From: Filosporella fistucella
Lineage: Eukaryota > Ascomycota > Leotiomycetes > Helotiales
DNA length: 64,000 nucleotides
Assembly: GCA_030077755.1 (NCBI GenBank)
Contig: JAQJZZ010000013.1
Coordinates: 434,001-498,000 of the forward strand
Direction: 5' to 3'
In this document: positions 48,367 through 61,154 of the stretch, in pieces
Numbering within the stretch: position 1 is the first letter of the stretch
Layout of the letters: every line of letters begins with the position of its first letter
Program-made: the position numbers and the translations under genes
The notes under the pieces: generated by a model
The model's input: only the letters and a program-made list of their open reading frames with translations
The model's database searches: none
What the model was told of the DNA's origin: nothing

Positions 48367-50770
48367 ACAAATTATATTCCCTATACACAAGCAAAGAGAA
48401 AACACAGCCTTGAACATACGTAGCTATCATTTTATTATATCGTACCTATAGTTAATGCGTTATTGTATACTTATACTCCATATTGCATCTTTAATAGAGA
48501 GGCTTAGAGGGAAGGTACTTGGTAGCGGGGTACTCATCATAGTGGGGTAATAGTAGGGAAGCGTGTACTTTATATTTACACAACTTACCTTGCACATCCC
48601 CCACTTTCTATATCCGGTTTATTATGCAATGCTCCGTCCCTATCCTCCGAAAAACCATGCATGAAACAAAATATCTTTAACTTTATTACTATACAATAGA
48701 AACAAGTTCATCCCTTCTCCCCTTCTTCCTCCTCCCCTCATAATCATGCATTCTCTGATCTATACGTCACCTCCTATCAATTGCATAAATTTCTTATCCA
48801 CTTTATCCCCTCCCACTCTCCTGCTCGTGAGAATACGAAGGTACGGAGTACACGTGCACAAAACCCAGCCTCGCTAGCATAGCCCCAATCAGGGTTTATT
48901 CTCTGGCAGCGAGCGTTTCATAATTCTGTGCACCGTACGGAGGTATGGGGGAAACATCGGAGGAAAGCAAGGTTGGAGGTTGCTAGGAAAAAGTTTATGG
49001 ACGGAGACGGGTTTCTGTCAGCGGGACGGGGGAAGGAAAGAATGGAGGGTTAGTGGGTGTGGATGCGGGATGGAGACTTGGTATGGTTCGTTTCATGTGG
49101 GTGGTATTCTTTTTTTGTTTCTTAGGAAAATGAAATGGTGGGTTTGAACTTTGAGGGGATGTTTAGGAGGGAAGGGATGGATTCATGCGATAGAAGCAAG
49201 CAAGCAAGTTCTTTGTCTAGAGTGAGGATATGATGAGTATGAGAGATGTCGAGGTGTTGGATACGAGGAGGATTTGTAGCATGCTATTGTACACAGAGAC
49301 GCGTGTGTAGCATTGCGCGGACGGCGTTTGAATACCTTTAATAGAATGTGAGTGAGAGAGTGTGAGTGAGAAACAATTCTATAGATGGATACGAACGAGT
49401 TGTTGGAACCCGAAAATAATCGATGCACTGCAATTGTTTATTCAAATCCTCGAGGGAGATGTGGGTTAGCAGGCATAGGAAAAGAAACATACCAACGAGG
49501 ACCTGGTTGCGAGAAACGGACAATTAATTCATCCAAACCAAACATAAAATGGGTACTGATTTATATTAATTAACCTTTTGGTCAGTTGTCTCCAGCGAAA
49601 GCATTCGATTTGAGATGGAAGTGTACCTGCATCGGTCGATATCTGCACAAGAGTGGATATCACTCTATTTATCACTCAATCAAGATCCCTTGACCACGAT
49701 CCCACTCACTAGGACATCCCCTCTGTAAAAAGACAATTCTCCTTCAGGAATCGTAGGCCCGCTGAACAGTGTTCGATGATCTTCCGCCAACAAGGAGGAA
49801 GGTGAAGATCATTCTTTTTGAACCTGGGAGAATTTCCTGTACGAGCGAGTCACTCATTTCCTCTCATTTGGAGGAATTACTACATGGAGACATCTTAGAC
49901 ATCCGAGCGAGAGGTGTAAGGTGACTGTTTGTATGCTTTTGGAGATGTTTGTCCGGTGGAAAGAAGGGCTTCGGTGGAATTTCCTATGATAGGGAAAGGT
50001 TACCTTTCCTGTGGAAGCGAAGGGCTTGAAGTCCGTGACATGTCTTTTTCTTCTTCAAGCGTACCGGTTTGTTTTGTGCGAGGTTTTCCGAGGGAAAGGG
50101 AGAATGGTATCCGGGATCCGAAAGCGAGCAAGTTTGACGGTTGGACCTCTTTGATGGTGATGTGCCGTTTTCTCGAGGAGATTATTCTTCGATCTTCGCC
50201 GTGCAGAGTGTGAATGGAACATGATTTTTAGATTGCAGAGGTCATAAATACGTATGTGCAGTGAGATGGTACACGTAGGCTGTAGGTTGCCATCGTATCT
50301 GCGCTTGCATCTATTAATCGCATCAGTTTGAAGAGTAAGTATAGTATGGCGCATAGGAATCTTCAAATAGTAATTATGTCTGACAGCAGCGGCAACGAAT
50401 GAATGGGAATTAGGTATGGGTAGGGTACGGTGGTAGAAGGGATAAGCGCATGGTTCAGGGCAATTGTGTTTGGCCGGTTCTGCCGCGTTTCGACTCTTTT
50501 GTCGGATGAGTAAACGGTTGGGTGGGAGTCGGTTGAAGTCTGAAACGACGAGCGATACGGAGTTGAGTCGAGGGTGAAGGTGAAGGTAAGGTCAGGCTAT
50601 GATTCTTTGGTGTGGTTCTGCAGGTACAAGACTGGGCACGGGTAAATCCTGGTCGTTTGTCGTTGCGCTGGTCTTGATAGAGACGCCCGCCCTTCGCCCT
50701 CACCCACATTTCCCCCTGAACACACTCAGCAGTCAACAGCCGTCAACAGCAGCCAACTGCAGCCAACCCG

Positions 50771-50792
50771 CACCACCACCACCACCACCACC
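50771..50792 (+). repeat. CAC trinucleotide microsatellite
   Basis: Seven consecutive CAC units, immediately before an ATG at 50793 that opens a 40-codon frame (MVTLRLPWFQESSRR...). The frame is unsupported. Confidence 0.8.
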
Positions 50793-52593
50793 ATGGTGAC
50801 CCTACGCCTACCATGGTTCCAAGAATCCTCCCGTCGACTCAACTCGTCAGTTCAACTTCTCGCCTCCCACAACCGCGGGTCTACGGTGTCTACGGGGTCT
50901 ACGTTTCTAAAATAAACCCATTAATCTATATGCGCGACACCTGGAGAGCTGCTGCCATCTAGCGACCTGAAAAAAAGGATGAGTGGCCTAAATCTAGCCC
51001 AATTCTCGACCCACGGCAGATTGCTGGTCATCGATCATGGTCACTGATCTCAGAACTTGGATTGAACAAGCAGCACCCCGTCGTTTCGAGCAAGAACCTT
51101 GATCGAGTTCAGATGAAGATGAGGTGGGTGGGTGCAGAAGCTTATGCGACGCTGCCACTGCTACTGCAACTCATTGACAATGACTCCAACAAAGTCGGGA
51201 CACTCGGGATAGTGGGATGTGGTGGAAGAGAGACTGATAGAGAGAAGAGAAGAGGGCCCAGATGCTTTCTCGGTCCACTCATCACTACTATCTCGCCCGC
51301 ATGGTTCTTGAGTTCATGCTTCGCAGTTACATCGTGCACCGAATCGTACGCTACGCCAAAATGTTCCACGCTCAGACAACTTTCCCGCTGCCAGTACTCC
51401 GTATAACAAGCCTCCATGTTCTACAGTGCGACTTCATCAAACTGAGAAGTCTCTCCGGATCACGATGTCGCATGCAGCAAGCGCCTCCCTTCTCCTCTGC
51501 CTCTTTGGATCTTGGTCTCAGAGCTTTGGCCACATATCGGGAGACAAATCGGACAATTTGACCAGCATTAACATCCGGGGCTGGTCTATATTTGAGGCGG
51601 TTAGTTGAATGGTGGGTGCAGGTGGGTGGATGAATTGACAAGTGATCCGCTTTTACTTTTCTGTACCTGCAGGAAGAAGGAGTTACTAGAACGAGGGTAG
51701 CTCGGGTGGTACTCGAGTATCATACTATAGACTGTAGTCTATGAAGGGAGTTTGCATACAAGCAGTCTAAAGTAGTATGATGTGTGGTCTGGCGTGGTTG
51801 AGAAGGTCTGGTCCAAAGAGGAAGAGGAACAGGACTGGAACTTGCGAGTGGTACATTGTACTCGTACCTGCATTAGTGTGCGGGATCTTGGCAAAAAGGG
51901 AGGTCTTTGTCTGTTTAGTCTTCTCCAAATCTTCATCTTCATGTTTCAGGCTCGAGCCTCTTGCTCCGTCTAGTCCACCACTCGATCGATGGTCTAACTC
52001 ATTCGGTCATCGTGCCCCCAGTCGTCCCTTCCCAAATCCAGTCCTTCCCCTTCTGACCCCTTAAAGCTCTAGCCACATTTGGACGCCACTGCGCTCAACT
52101 CACTTAAGCGAAGCTCTTTTGGCTGTTGCCATTTTTGCCAACGCGCGCGCATGGCACAGGGTTCGAAGGTCGAGAAGTATGGGGCCGTTGACTTACTGCT
52201 TCTCCTGCCACATCCACATCCACCCACACCCTTGTTCACCTATGCACTCGCATGGACTGGTGTCTCTCACTGGTCAACATGGGATGATCGAGAAGGAGGC
52301 TGTGAAAAAGGCCGTGACCGCCGACAGCCAACGACTGCAAAAGATATAATACATCCTGAGATCCTGCTACAATACTCTTCTTTTCTCCTTATCCCTTCCA
52401 GGTCTTTTCTTCATCTATTAATTAGATATCCAGTCTTTCGAGTGTCAGAGTCATTCGCTTCTCTGCTCTCATCTTTTCTTATACATCTCATATCATATCA
52501 AGCATCAATCAAGTAACACATTCGCTCTCATTATCAGTCAGCATTATATTCTAAAAACCATCTTTCGTTGAGAATCATCAGCATCTTTTCAAA

Positions 52594-54920
52594 ATGAGAA
52601 CCACTTTTTCCACCCTCGTTGCTTTGGCTTCATCTGCTCAGCTTGCCTCTGCTGTAAGTGTTTCTATTCTCATTTGGAATGTTTCAATCCTAACCATACC
52701 AGACCTTCTCCAATGCCAAGTCATTCTCTTGCCCATCCAACACAAACAATCAATGTAACTCCGATCAATCATCAGGATTCAACTGGGGTTCCCTTAACTT
52801 GGGTTCCTTCTCTACATATGGAGATTTCAACTTCAATGGTTGGTCATGTGCCAGCTCATTCGGTGGTGGCCAAAAGCGTGATCTTTTGACCGGACGTACA
52901 TTCCAGGTAAGTTGGTCAACCATCTGACAAGATCTATCTAACAAGAATAGAACAAATGTATCACCCACACTGCCACACCAAAAGGCTCTGCGAGCTTCGG
53001 TTGCGGTTCATCCAAGTCGGTGGATGCTTTCTCCGTCAATGAGTTCGAAATCTCAACTGAATTCGATTGTGATCTTGAATTCCATTATAGCATGGGAGAC
53101 GGATCTACTTGCAAGCAAAAGCACTCTTGCAGCAAATCCGGAACAGTTGTAAAGAACAGCCAATGTGGTGGAGCCAAGAGTGTATCAGTTGTTTACCCAA
53201 CTCAAACTGCAGGCAGCGGAAAGGGAAAGACATCATGCAGCATTGGTGTCCACAGCATTGGCTTTGATTGTAGCACATCATCAAAGACAGTCGTTCGCTC
53301 ATCCACTACCAAGTCATCTACCAAGCAGACTTATGCTGCTTCATCCCCAGCTTCATCCAAGGCTACCACCACCTCAGTCCCAGTCAAGGATACTACTACT
53401 TCCAAGATTGAGAAGCCATCCACTTCTACCACCGTTGCAGGTGTCACCAGCAGTGTCCCAGAGACCACACCAGCTACCACTTCAGTCCCAGAGACTACGC
53501 CAATCTCCATCCCAAGTTTCTCCAACACCACTGTTATTGCCAGCACCAGCACTACTCCAGTTGTCGAGACTACACCCGTCGCTGAGACCACACCAGTTGT
53601 TACTCCATCAACCACCGCGTTCACCACATCGACTGTATTCACAACCTTCGTTTCTACTGTCATTAGCTGTGCCGAAACTGTCAAGAATTGCCCAGCCAGC
53701 TCTACAGTTTTGACTACTGTCTCTGTTGCCATCTCTACAACCATCTGCCCAGTTACATCAACTGAAGTCCCAGTTAGCTCCACTACCAGCGCTGAGGGTG
53801 TTGTCTCTACTACTCCAGTCTCATCCCCAGTCGTTTCTGAGGCCGTCTCATCCACCACCGTTGAGGCTACTCCAGTTTCAAGCTACACTCCAGTTGAGAG
53901 CGACTTTGTCACCACTGTTGTGTAAGTATCTTCCTCCCAATTTCCTTACTAAGCTAATCAAGTGACAGTGTCGGAACTACCACTACTGTCTGCCCATTCA
54001 CTTCAACTCACGTCACTGGCGGTAGCACCTCAGTTGAGACTTCCACCATTGTCCACACAACTGAGGGAACTACATCTGTCGAGACCTCAACCATTGCTCA
54101 CGTGACTGGCGGCTCAACTTCCATCGAAGTCGGAACTACTACATCCACAGTTGTTGTTACAAGCACTGCCACAGTCTGCACCAAGTGTGAAGCTGGAAAG
54201 ACTACCACTGCCGTTGCCGGTGTTACTACCACTACCCCAGCTGGCCCAGTCGAGACAGCTCCTTGCCCAGATGTTCTCCCATCTTGCTTGAACACCTGGT
54301 TGTTCTCTGAAGGTTGCTCATCCAATACCGATTCAGACTGCTACTGCCCATCTGCCACATTCGTCTCCAACATCTTCGAATGTCTTTCCGCACATGGTGC
54401 TTCTGACTCTGAGATCGCTTCCGCTCAAACCTACTTCCAAGGTATCTGCGCTCCTCACATCCCATCCAACCCAGCTATCGTCACTGGTGCCTCTTCATAC
54501 GTCGTTACTGCCACCAGTGGTGCTGTAACCTCATATGTCCCATCAACCACCATCCAGATCTTCACCACTCTCACCGTTCCTTGCACCGAGACAACCGGTA
54601 TCTCATCTGGATCCATCATCCCATCCTCATCCACCATCACCGTCCTCTCTACTGCCGTCACCGTCCCACAAGTTGTCTTCACAACCGTCGCTGGAGCCAC
54701 CACAGCAGGTGAACTCGTGGCCGGAACCCCCGCCCCTGTCTCAGCGACAACCACCCTCGCCATTCCAGCCAGCACAACCTTGACCGTCTCCTCCACCTCC
54801 AACGGAACAGTCAAGGCCTCCGCTACCCCCTCCCAACTCCTCTCCTCAAACGGAGTCCAAACTACCTTCACACTCAGCAGCATCTCCGCTGCTTTCTTCC
54901 TCGCCCTGCTCGCTTTGTAA
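52594..54920 (+). CDS. GPI-anchored cell-wall protein with CFEM domain
   Basis: Four exons with phase-consistent introns (52654-52702, 52907-52950, 53922-53968). Exon 1 is just the signal peptide MRTTFSTLVALASSAQLASA. The secreted N-terminal part has several cysteines (CPSNTNNQC, FGCGSSKSVDAF, FDCDLEFHYS, CKQKHSCSKSG, TSCSIG, FDCSTSS), followed by a very long Ser/Thr/Pro-rich region with near-repeats of VTGGSTSVE and TTPVVETTPVAE, which will be heavily O-glycosylated. Near the C-terminus is an eight-cysteine CFEM-like domain: CPDVLPSCLNTW, GCSSNTDSDCYC, FECLSAHGAS, GICAPH. The end (SSISAAFFLALLAL after SSNGV) is a GPI-attachment signal. CFEM proteins bind haem or act as wall adhesins/virulence factors; which applies here cannot be read. 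Pyrimidine-rich upstream leader suggests strong expression. Confidence 0.9.
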
Positions 54921-55873
54921 GCCTGCTAGCTGGCCTCTCTTTCCCTTTCACAAAAATAAGAAATATATGCATGCACACGGCGTTCTCATTCGATACCATT
55001 GGTTGGCGGGACTACACACATTTTTTGGGAAGATAACTTGGTCTTTGTAAGGGACTTTACGGCAGTCTGCCATGTGAATGAATTCATGCTTGCATGATGC
55101 GATGGAAGCTAGGAGCTTTGTAATGGGTGGGGGTGATAACATGAGGGGGAAGGCACTGTAATTAGATGATGGAGATGTGTGCGAAAGCTATTATTGAATT
55201 GATAGATCTTGAAGTTCATATCACTGTTCTCTGTCTGTTTCCGTGATGTGATGTGAAGTGTATCGATATCAAAAGACACAAACTAAATTCCCATCCCTAT
55301 CTTCGCATCTATCTACACTTATATCAACCACACCTCTTCTGAAAACGAAAACCATGTTCCAACCCAGCCTCTGAAAATGAACCCACTCCCCTTCCCTATC
55401 TTCCCGAAAGCGTGTGCAGATGACGCTCCGCTGGCCCTCCGAGGGGCCACTGCCGTGGAGGCCGTCTAGATGTATATTGTTTTTAGGCAATTAGTTAACA
55501 ACCCAAGAATCGAAATTCTCTGCCTGCGCGTAGAGATGGAGTTGGAGTATGTATCTTGGAGATACATGGGAGGGTAGTGACTATGTTTATGTTTATATGC
55601 AAGTATATCTTTAATAGTTATACAGCTTTTTATATTACATATAGGGTACAACTTCTTTCTTACTACTCCTTTGCTCCTAACACGGCAGGGTAAGGCAAAC
55701 CTACTCGACGGTAGCGAGGAAGAAGTAGTTCATGTAGGCGATCTGAAGAGAATAGCTTGGCTCTCTTCATCATATCCACTCCCGAAATCCCCAAAAATTT
55801 TCCAAATATGAATCAAAATACCCTCTCCCATTCCTATATCCTACATCATCCACCCTCCCCACTCAAGCCAGAC
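54921..55873. other. Intergenic between convergent genes
   Basis: 3' regions of the CFEM gene and of the DUF427 gene. Frames on the minus strand near 55269-55490 are short and unsupported. Confidence 0.6.
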
Positions 55874-56438
55874 CTACAACCATCTAGTCTTCGCATCCCC
55901 CTTAATAATCCCCTCTAACTCAGAGGTCGTCCACCCACCATAAAAATCCCCCGGTTGCTGTATAACCTCTTCCCCATCTACAAAACACTGCCATGGACCT
56001 GCATAGAAAGAAATATAACCCTTTAGTGCCTTGAAAGGCTCAGTCGGATCCTCGTATGTCCATATTCTATTCTTTATATTCTCGTGGGAGTTTCCTTGCG
56101 AGGAAGACGGATTCGCGGATGAAGAATGAGAGGGCAGAGAAATATCATAATAAGTAGCCCATCCTTTCCATTCGCAAAACGTGGATTTCGTCGTTTTTGT
56201 CAGGGGAAACGAAGGGGAGAGAGAGGAGAGGGGGAGGTAGTATGCTTGGTCTTATTAGTAGGGGTTTAGAAGAAGGGGGAATTTTACTAGGTGCGTGGTA
56301 GGTTTCTAAGACCCAGTATGCTTCTTTTGTGTCTGCTATTGTTTGGTTGTGCCATTTTACTTGTAGATGTCTGGGGGTTTTCTCGAGGAGGGGTGGGCGG
56401 GGGAAGGATTGGACGTTGAGTTTGGGTTTGGGTGGCAT
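55874..56438 (-). CDS. DUF427-family protein
   Basis: Small cytosolic protein of the DUF427 (PF04248) family. Starts MPPKPKLNVQSFPRP. The first exon gives WHNQTIADTKEAYWVLETYH, the diagnostic opening; a small intron (about 56240-56295) leads to YYLPP and, after residues again matching the family, TFCEWKGWATYYDI. The last part reads WTYEDPTEPFKALKGYISFYAGPWQCFVDGEEV and GDFYGGWTTSELEGIIKGDAKTRW before the stop at 55874. Members are found in bacteria and fungi with no firmly established reaction. About 165 residues. Divergent with DID2 with 344 bp between starts. Confidence 0.88.
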
Positions 56439-56782
56439 GGTTTTGGGTTGGGTTTGAGAGAGGGAGAGAAGAGAATAGGAGATGAGAGTAGGGAAGTGAT
56501 ATCCTACCGGATTGAATCTTAATATTTATAGAGGGTTGTGAATGTCTTGAGAGAAGTGAATGTGGAGGGGTAATATATGCACTAACGGCGCTAAAGGCGC
56601 CCGTAATTCACTCCACTCCACTTACCAACGACCGAAGCAGCTGGACCGGGAACGTCACAAGCCTGTTCTTGACGACGAGGCTAGAACTTTACCTTATTCA
56701 CGACATCTCAATCTACCACCTCCCCTACTCCAATTCAAACACTTCTACACTCTCAATACACACCTCGCAGATTCTATCCACG
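56439..56782. other. Divergent promoter between DUF427 and DID2 genes
   Basis: 344 bp between two opposite starts; no coding signal. Likely a bidirectional promoter region. Confidence 0.6.
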
Positions 56783-57592
56783 ATGTCTGGACTCGAGAAA
56801 GCACTCTTCAATCTGAAGGTTCGTCTTATCTGCCTGCCTCCGCGGGGTTCTGCCTCGTCATCGTTCCCTACGAAGTAGCCGTCAGAAACAAGAACGCAGC
56901 TAATGATATGCGATCAATAGTTCACAGCCAAACAACTAAACCGCCAAGCAGCGAAAGCATCTAAAGACGAGAAAACAGAGAAAGATAAACTGAAGAAGGT
57001 TTCTTCCTCCTCCCCCTCATCTGTCCAGAACAACTCTGATACCAAACACAGGCAATCCAACAAGGCCACAACGATATCGCGAAAATCTACGCTCAAAATG
57101 CGATTCGCAAACAGAATGAGAGATTGAATTTACTCAGGTTGGGAAGTAGGATTGATGCGGTGGCTAGTAGAGTACAGACGGCGGTTACGATGAGACAGGT
57201 TACCGGGAGTATGATGAATGTTGTAAAGGGGATGGATCAGGCTATGAAGGCCATGGATTTGGAGAAGGTTTGTTTATAATTATTTCCCTCTGTCTCTCAA
57301 CCCCACTAAGACACCCCAGATCTCGGCCGTAATGGACCGTTTCGAAACCCAATTCGAAGATCTAGATGTCGCAACGGGCTACTACGAAAATGCCACTACG
57401 TCCGCTACCGCGGTCGGTACGCCGCAAGAAGATGTCGATAGGCTTATGAATCAGGTTGCGGATGAGGCGGGGGTGGAGTTACATCAGGAGATGGAGGGTG
57501 CTAAGGCTGTGGCTGCGGCGCCGGTGAAGAGTGGGCCGACGGAGGTGGAGGAGGATGGCTTGGGTGAGAGGTTGAGAGCGCTGAGATCGTAG
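56783..57592 (+). CDS. DID2: ESCRT-III-related protein DID2/CHMP1
   Basis: Four exons: [12 protein letters not shown] (56783) | [26 protein letters not shown] | [59 protein letters not shown] | [51 protein letters not shown]. This is the CHMP1/Did2 (Vps46) alpha-helical core. The C-terminus [12 protein letters not shown] is a canonical MIM1 motif for Vps4 binding. About 205 residues, as in yeast Did2. It recruits Vps4 and regulates ESCRT-III disassembly in endosomal sorting and cytokinesis. The sequence is complete. Confidence 0.95.
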
Positions 57593-59157
57593 GGTGTGTG
57601 AGGTGGAAGGGGGGAAGGGAGAGGGAGATAGACTTCGCTTTGGGTTTCTATGGGGCGTTGGGGGAAAGATGTTTTTTATACTGATTAGCGAATGGGTATT
57701 GAAAGAATTCATGGCATTCCCCTTCCTTTCCATACCTTGTAATACGGAGATATGCTGAGTAGCATACTTTCCCTCTCACATAAATGTCGTACACAGAATG
57801 AAGAAAATCCCTCCCAGCTGTGTATAGACAGTGATCTATATAAACAAGTCCCAAAAGATCCTCCCCATACCGCAGATGCGGGGTAGAAGTATCTACAATA
57901 TCCATCTTTCTCCCCTGGTTAAATTTCTTCTAAAGGCGGGACCTCTATTTCTCTCCTTCCCAAATACAATTTCCGTCTCATCTCATCTCAAACGACACAG
58001 CCTCGGCGTCTTAAAAAGGAGATTCCTCCAAAGGACATCCCTGCTCTCCAAAAAGAAGGAATATTATCATCAAGCTAGGAAATCCTCCCTAATTTCTTTG
58101 AGCGGTTTGCTAGGGATATTGATATATTTGTTGTTAAGGTTCTAGAGAGTCTATCTCCAATGGAGTGGCTTCTACCACCTCCTACTACCCGAGTAGAGCA
58201 GAGCAGCGAACTCTGCGGTTGAAGCGTCCTCTCTTCCCCTCACCCAAAATTATCTCTCATCTCTTGACACACACCTGTCTCTTGCATAGACTCTGGGTAT
58301 CCTTCAGAATAGCTTATCCGTTTACCGGAAATCTTTTCTTATTAAAGCGATATGTCACTGAAGACATCCACGAAATTAAAATTAGGCAATCTGTAAGTTC
58401 GGATTTTTAATTCAGGGAAACAAATATCGCGGTATGCCTCTAAAAGGATACTAGATAGATATCGGTTTTTGGTAATTTTTCTACCTGAAGTACCGAGCCT
58501 GAATTTCTTGATCTCAATTGAGATATGTGTATGCCGAGGACTTCGTGTATGGGATTTGAGAAGGTTGAATTTGTATGTATGCTTCTTGATAAGATCCTCC
58601 TGTTGCTCGGGAATAAGTAAAAATCTCAACAGACTGTTCTGAGAAGAAAACTAATCTGACACCAAGATTGGGATTCTATACTATTGTTGCATAGAGGTGT
58701 GAGATATCGGTAGCAGTTTCACCGTGCGCTGGAGGTATGTAGCGCGATGATATGTTTTTCTATTCAATATGCCGCGTTCTTGGTATGGTGTTGACTTTTG
58801 CCATACTCATGGCTCCGATGTGGCACATTTTTTCTCCCTTTAGAGATGCTTGAGATGAACATAGTAGGTACTGCTCTTTGTGGCGTGGTCATGCGGTGCT
58901 AGCATTCGAGTAGAATCCATGTGGATGCAGAAAACTGCCGTCGAGCATATTGATTTAAGGCTCAAGAGGCGTCGAAGTTCGTCTTGTCGACTTAATGGTG
59001 CTGGTTGCCTAGTGACATGCGACGTGCTCCTCCACACGAGCAGATCTGTACATCGTCTTGCCTTGCTCCAGGAGATGATAAGCATGCCGCCCTTATATCT
59101 TCCTCTCCAAGAGAATTAATAATGCTGGAACCATTCCAGTCTTACCACACGGGTACC
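57593..59157. other. Intergenic, no gene seen
   Basis: 1.5 kb between DID2 and the HET-domain gene. Short frames only (57831-58145 plus strand, 58342-58629 minus). Nothing recognised. Confidence 0.55.
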
Positions 59158-61154
59158 TCAGATGATCTCGATATCAATTTCATAAAACATAGTCATCGCT
59201 TCTCCTTCCATAAATTCATGAACGTAGATCTGATCCACCAGCTCGAAGAGACCCGTCTCCCCCACAGGTCTCAGAACCAACGGGTTACCACATCCTTTAA
59301 TTACAGCCACCACATCGCCTATTTTCGTACGATGACAACACCTCCCAATCGTCTTGTCTCTTCCATACTCCAGTTTGAGGGTTGGATGGCAGGTATCTGC
59401 GATGGCAATAGAACATAATTTCCTATCCCAGCGACAACAGCAGAAGAGTTCTCGACCGCTCACGGTTGCCCACTCTAGGGCAGTTGGGGGAAGGGGTGAG
59501 GTATCTGGCAAGTAGAGACTGTTGCAGAAAGAAGGAAATTTACTATATCCAACTCTTTTTCGGGAGTGTCTCTTGCCATAGGTGGGGTACACGACGGTTT
59601 TGTAGAGAAGATGGATGGTGTTCAGAGAGGGCGCTGTAGTTTCGATAGCCGATTCGTTGACTTCGTTGGGTTCGATAGTTTGTTTGGCGTAATTGAGAAC
59701 ATTTCGTACATGTTTTTTGATGAGTGGAAGAGCTTCAACCTCAGGTGGTGGCTTCTTTATGAGGTCGTTTGACGACAGTATATCATCTATTGTGCCGACT
59801 ATCCATCCTCGAGTTGACAAGGTGTCTTCGTCGGCAGAGAATTTGGCGTCACTTTCCGCTTTGCCAGAAGCACTATGCAGTGAGCGGATCATGCGATTCT
59901 TGCTGTCAAGCATTTTCCAGTCTGGGACCCCTTGGTAAATTTAGCTTGTGATCACAGGGTGAGGTAAATATTGGATCGCTATCAAATCTGGATGTCGCCT
60001 CAGATGGAGTAGGAGAAAAACTTACACGAAGGAATATCCGTCATCATAGAAGTCCGTCGTCGACATTCCAACAAGATATTTAGGCTCTTCGTCCCACGGA
60101 TTATGTATATAGCAACCTGTTTAAACAATTCACGCACAGAAATAGTATAATCGATGTTTACAGATCCCGGTCCGTTAGGGTACGGCAAAGATATACCAAG
60201 TAATGCATATATCCTGTCCCGTGGATCAGAACAATTCTGCTCATTATATTGAACAAGAAGTGGCAACAGGGTTATCGTCTGTCTTGGACGGTCTGCTGAG
60301 CCACGCCAGTCTGCTCCATGTTTGCCAATCTTGATTATTTTCCCTGCGGTAGCTTTCAATTTCTTCGCTACTGGTGCGTATGGAGGCGATCGTTTTGACA
60401 TTTTAGCCCTGTCGTGGATGTCGACAATTCGGTTGAGAAATCTTATTAAATGGGCGAGAAAGACCCGATAAGGGCCGCAAAGTAACTGTATCCTTTCTCG
60501 ACATGGAGTCACTACCAATTCCTGAATAATCCAAAGTCGGGTCCAGTATGATTTGGAAAGAATCTCATTCAGGCCGTCCCAACAAGCCTCCCGCGCCGGA
60601 TCAGCCATATTGGATTTTATCCAAATGCTTTTCCAGTGTGCAACAGTATCTGCGTCTGGATTTGTCCAAATATCGTAAAACACTTCATTAAGAAACTGCA
60701 TTCCTAATTCGGCCTTCCCTTCACATAATCCAAGCCAGGCATCTACGCCAACTGCTTCTTCATAAATTTTCGTCATTAGACGAACTTGGAGACCTCGCTC
60801 CTCGAAATCATTTTGATTGATACATACAGCGTCTATCCAATACCAAATTTTCTGGCTGAGATGGGCGAGTGCTAGCCTGAGATTTGGTGTGGTTTGGAAT
60901 TTTCGTCCGTCTATAAAGACCTGGGAGGATGGGACACTATCTTCTGGATCTGCACTTCCCCATTCGTATGAGAGGGCACGAAATGGACAAAATTCTGTGA
61001 GAGACGATGTTTTGAGTGTACAATGTATCTCGGAATCGGTACATGATTGAATTTGTAGGAGCCGGATCTGTTGGATGGAGGTATCGAGTGGTTGGTACAA
61101 GGGTCGAAGTTGGAGCTCGTTCAATTGCTCCTCAAGTATGTCGACTGAAGCCAT
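59158..61154 (-). CDS. HET-domain (heterokaryon incompatibility) protein
   Basis: Starts MASVDILEEQLNELQLRPLY. The HET domain contains FRALSYEWGSADP, WYWIDAVCINQNDFEERGLQV..MTKIYEEAVGVDAWLGL and SYWTRLWIIQELVV, the three sequence blocks of PF06985. Then PRDRIYALLGISLPY and IDYTISVRELFKQVAIYII, which is the usual C-terminal end of the domain. A single intron (about 59941-60032) joins TDIPS to W..VPDWKM, the typical continuation. The second exon (residues about 385-635) has a conserved fungal extension with TRGWIVGTIDDI, GRELFCCC and a C-terminal VVAVIKGCGNPLVLRPVG block. About 635 residues. HET proteins trigger programmed cell death on non-self contact, but most copies, including this one, have no assigned partner. 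Confidence 0.92.

Larger units (their letters stand above)
47013..52593. other. 5.6 kb without a convincing gene
   Basis: Long gene-poor stretch between the 46.4-47.0 kb gene and the CFEM gene. It includes AT-rich DNA (47500-48200), strong pyrimidine-rich runs at 48190-48370 with CTCCTT repeats, and a (CAC)n microsatellite at 50771-50792. Frames such as 49929-50213, 51062-51406 and 52079-52516 are open but overlap antisense frames and show no motif. The right end (from about 52380) is a CT-rich leader, likely the promoter/5' UTR of the CFEM gene. An unannotated transcript or non-coding RNA cannot be excluded. Confidence 0.5.

Noticed and set aside
50793..50915. 40-codon frame after the CAC repeat
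   Set aside because: Too short and no similarity or splice support; recorded as a repeat only.
53331..54883. Val/Thr-rich minus-strand frames opposite the CFEM gene
   Set aside because: Mirror images of the Ser/Thr-rich repeats on the real strand.
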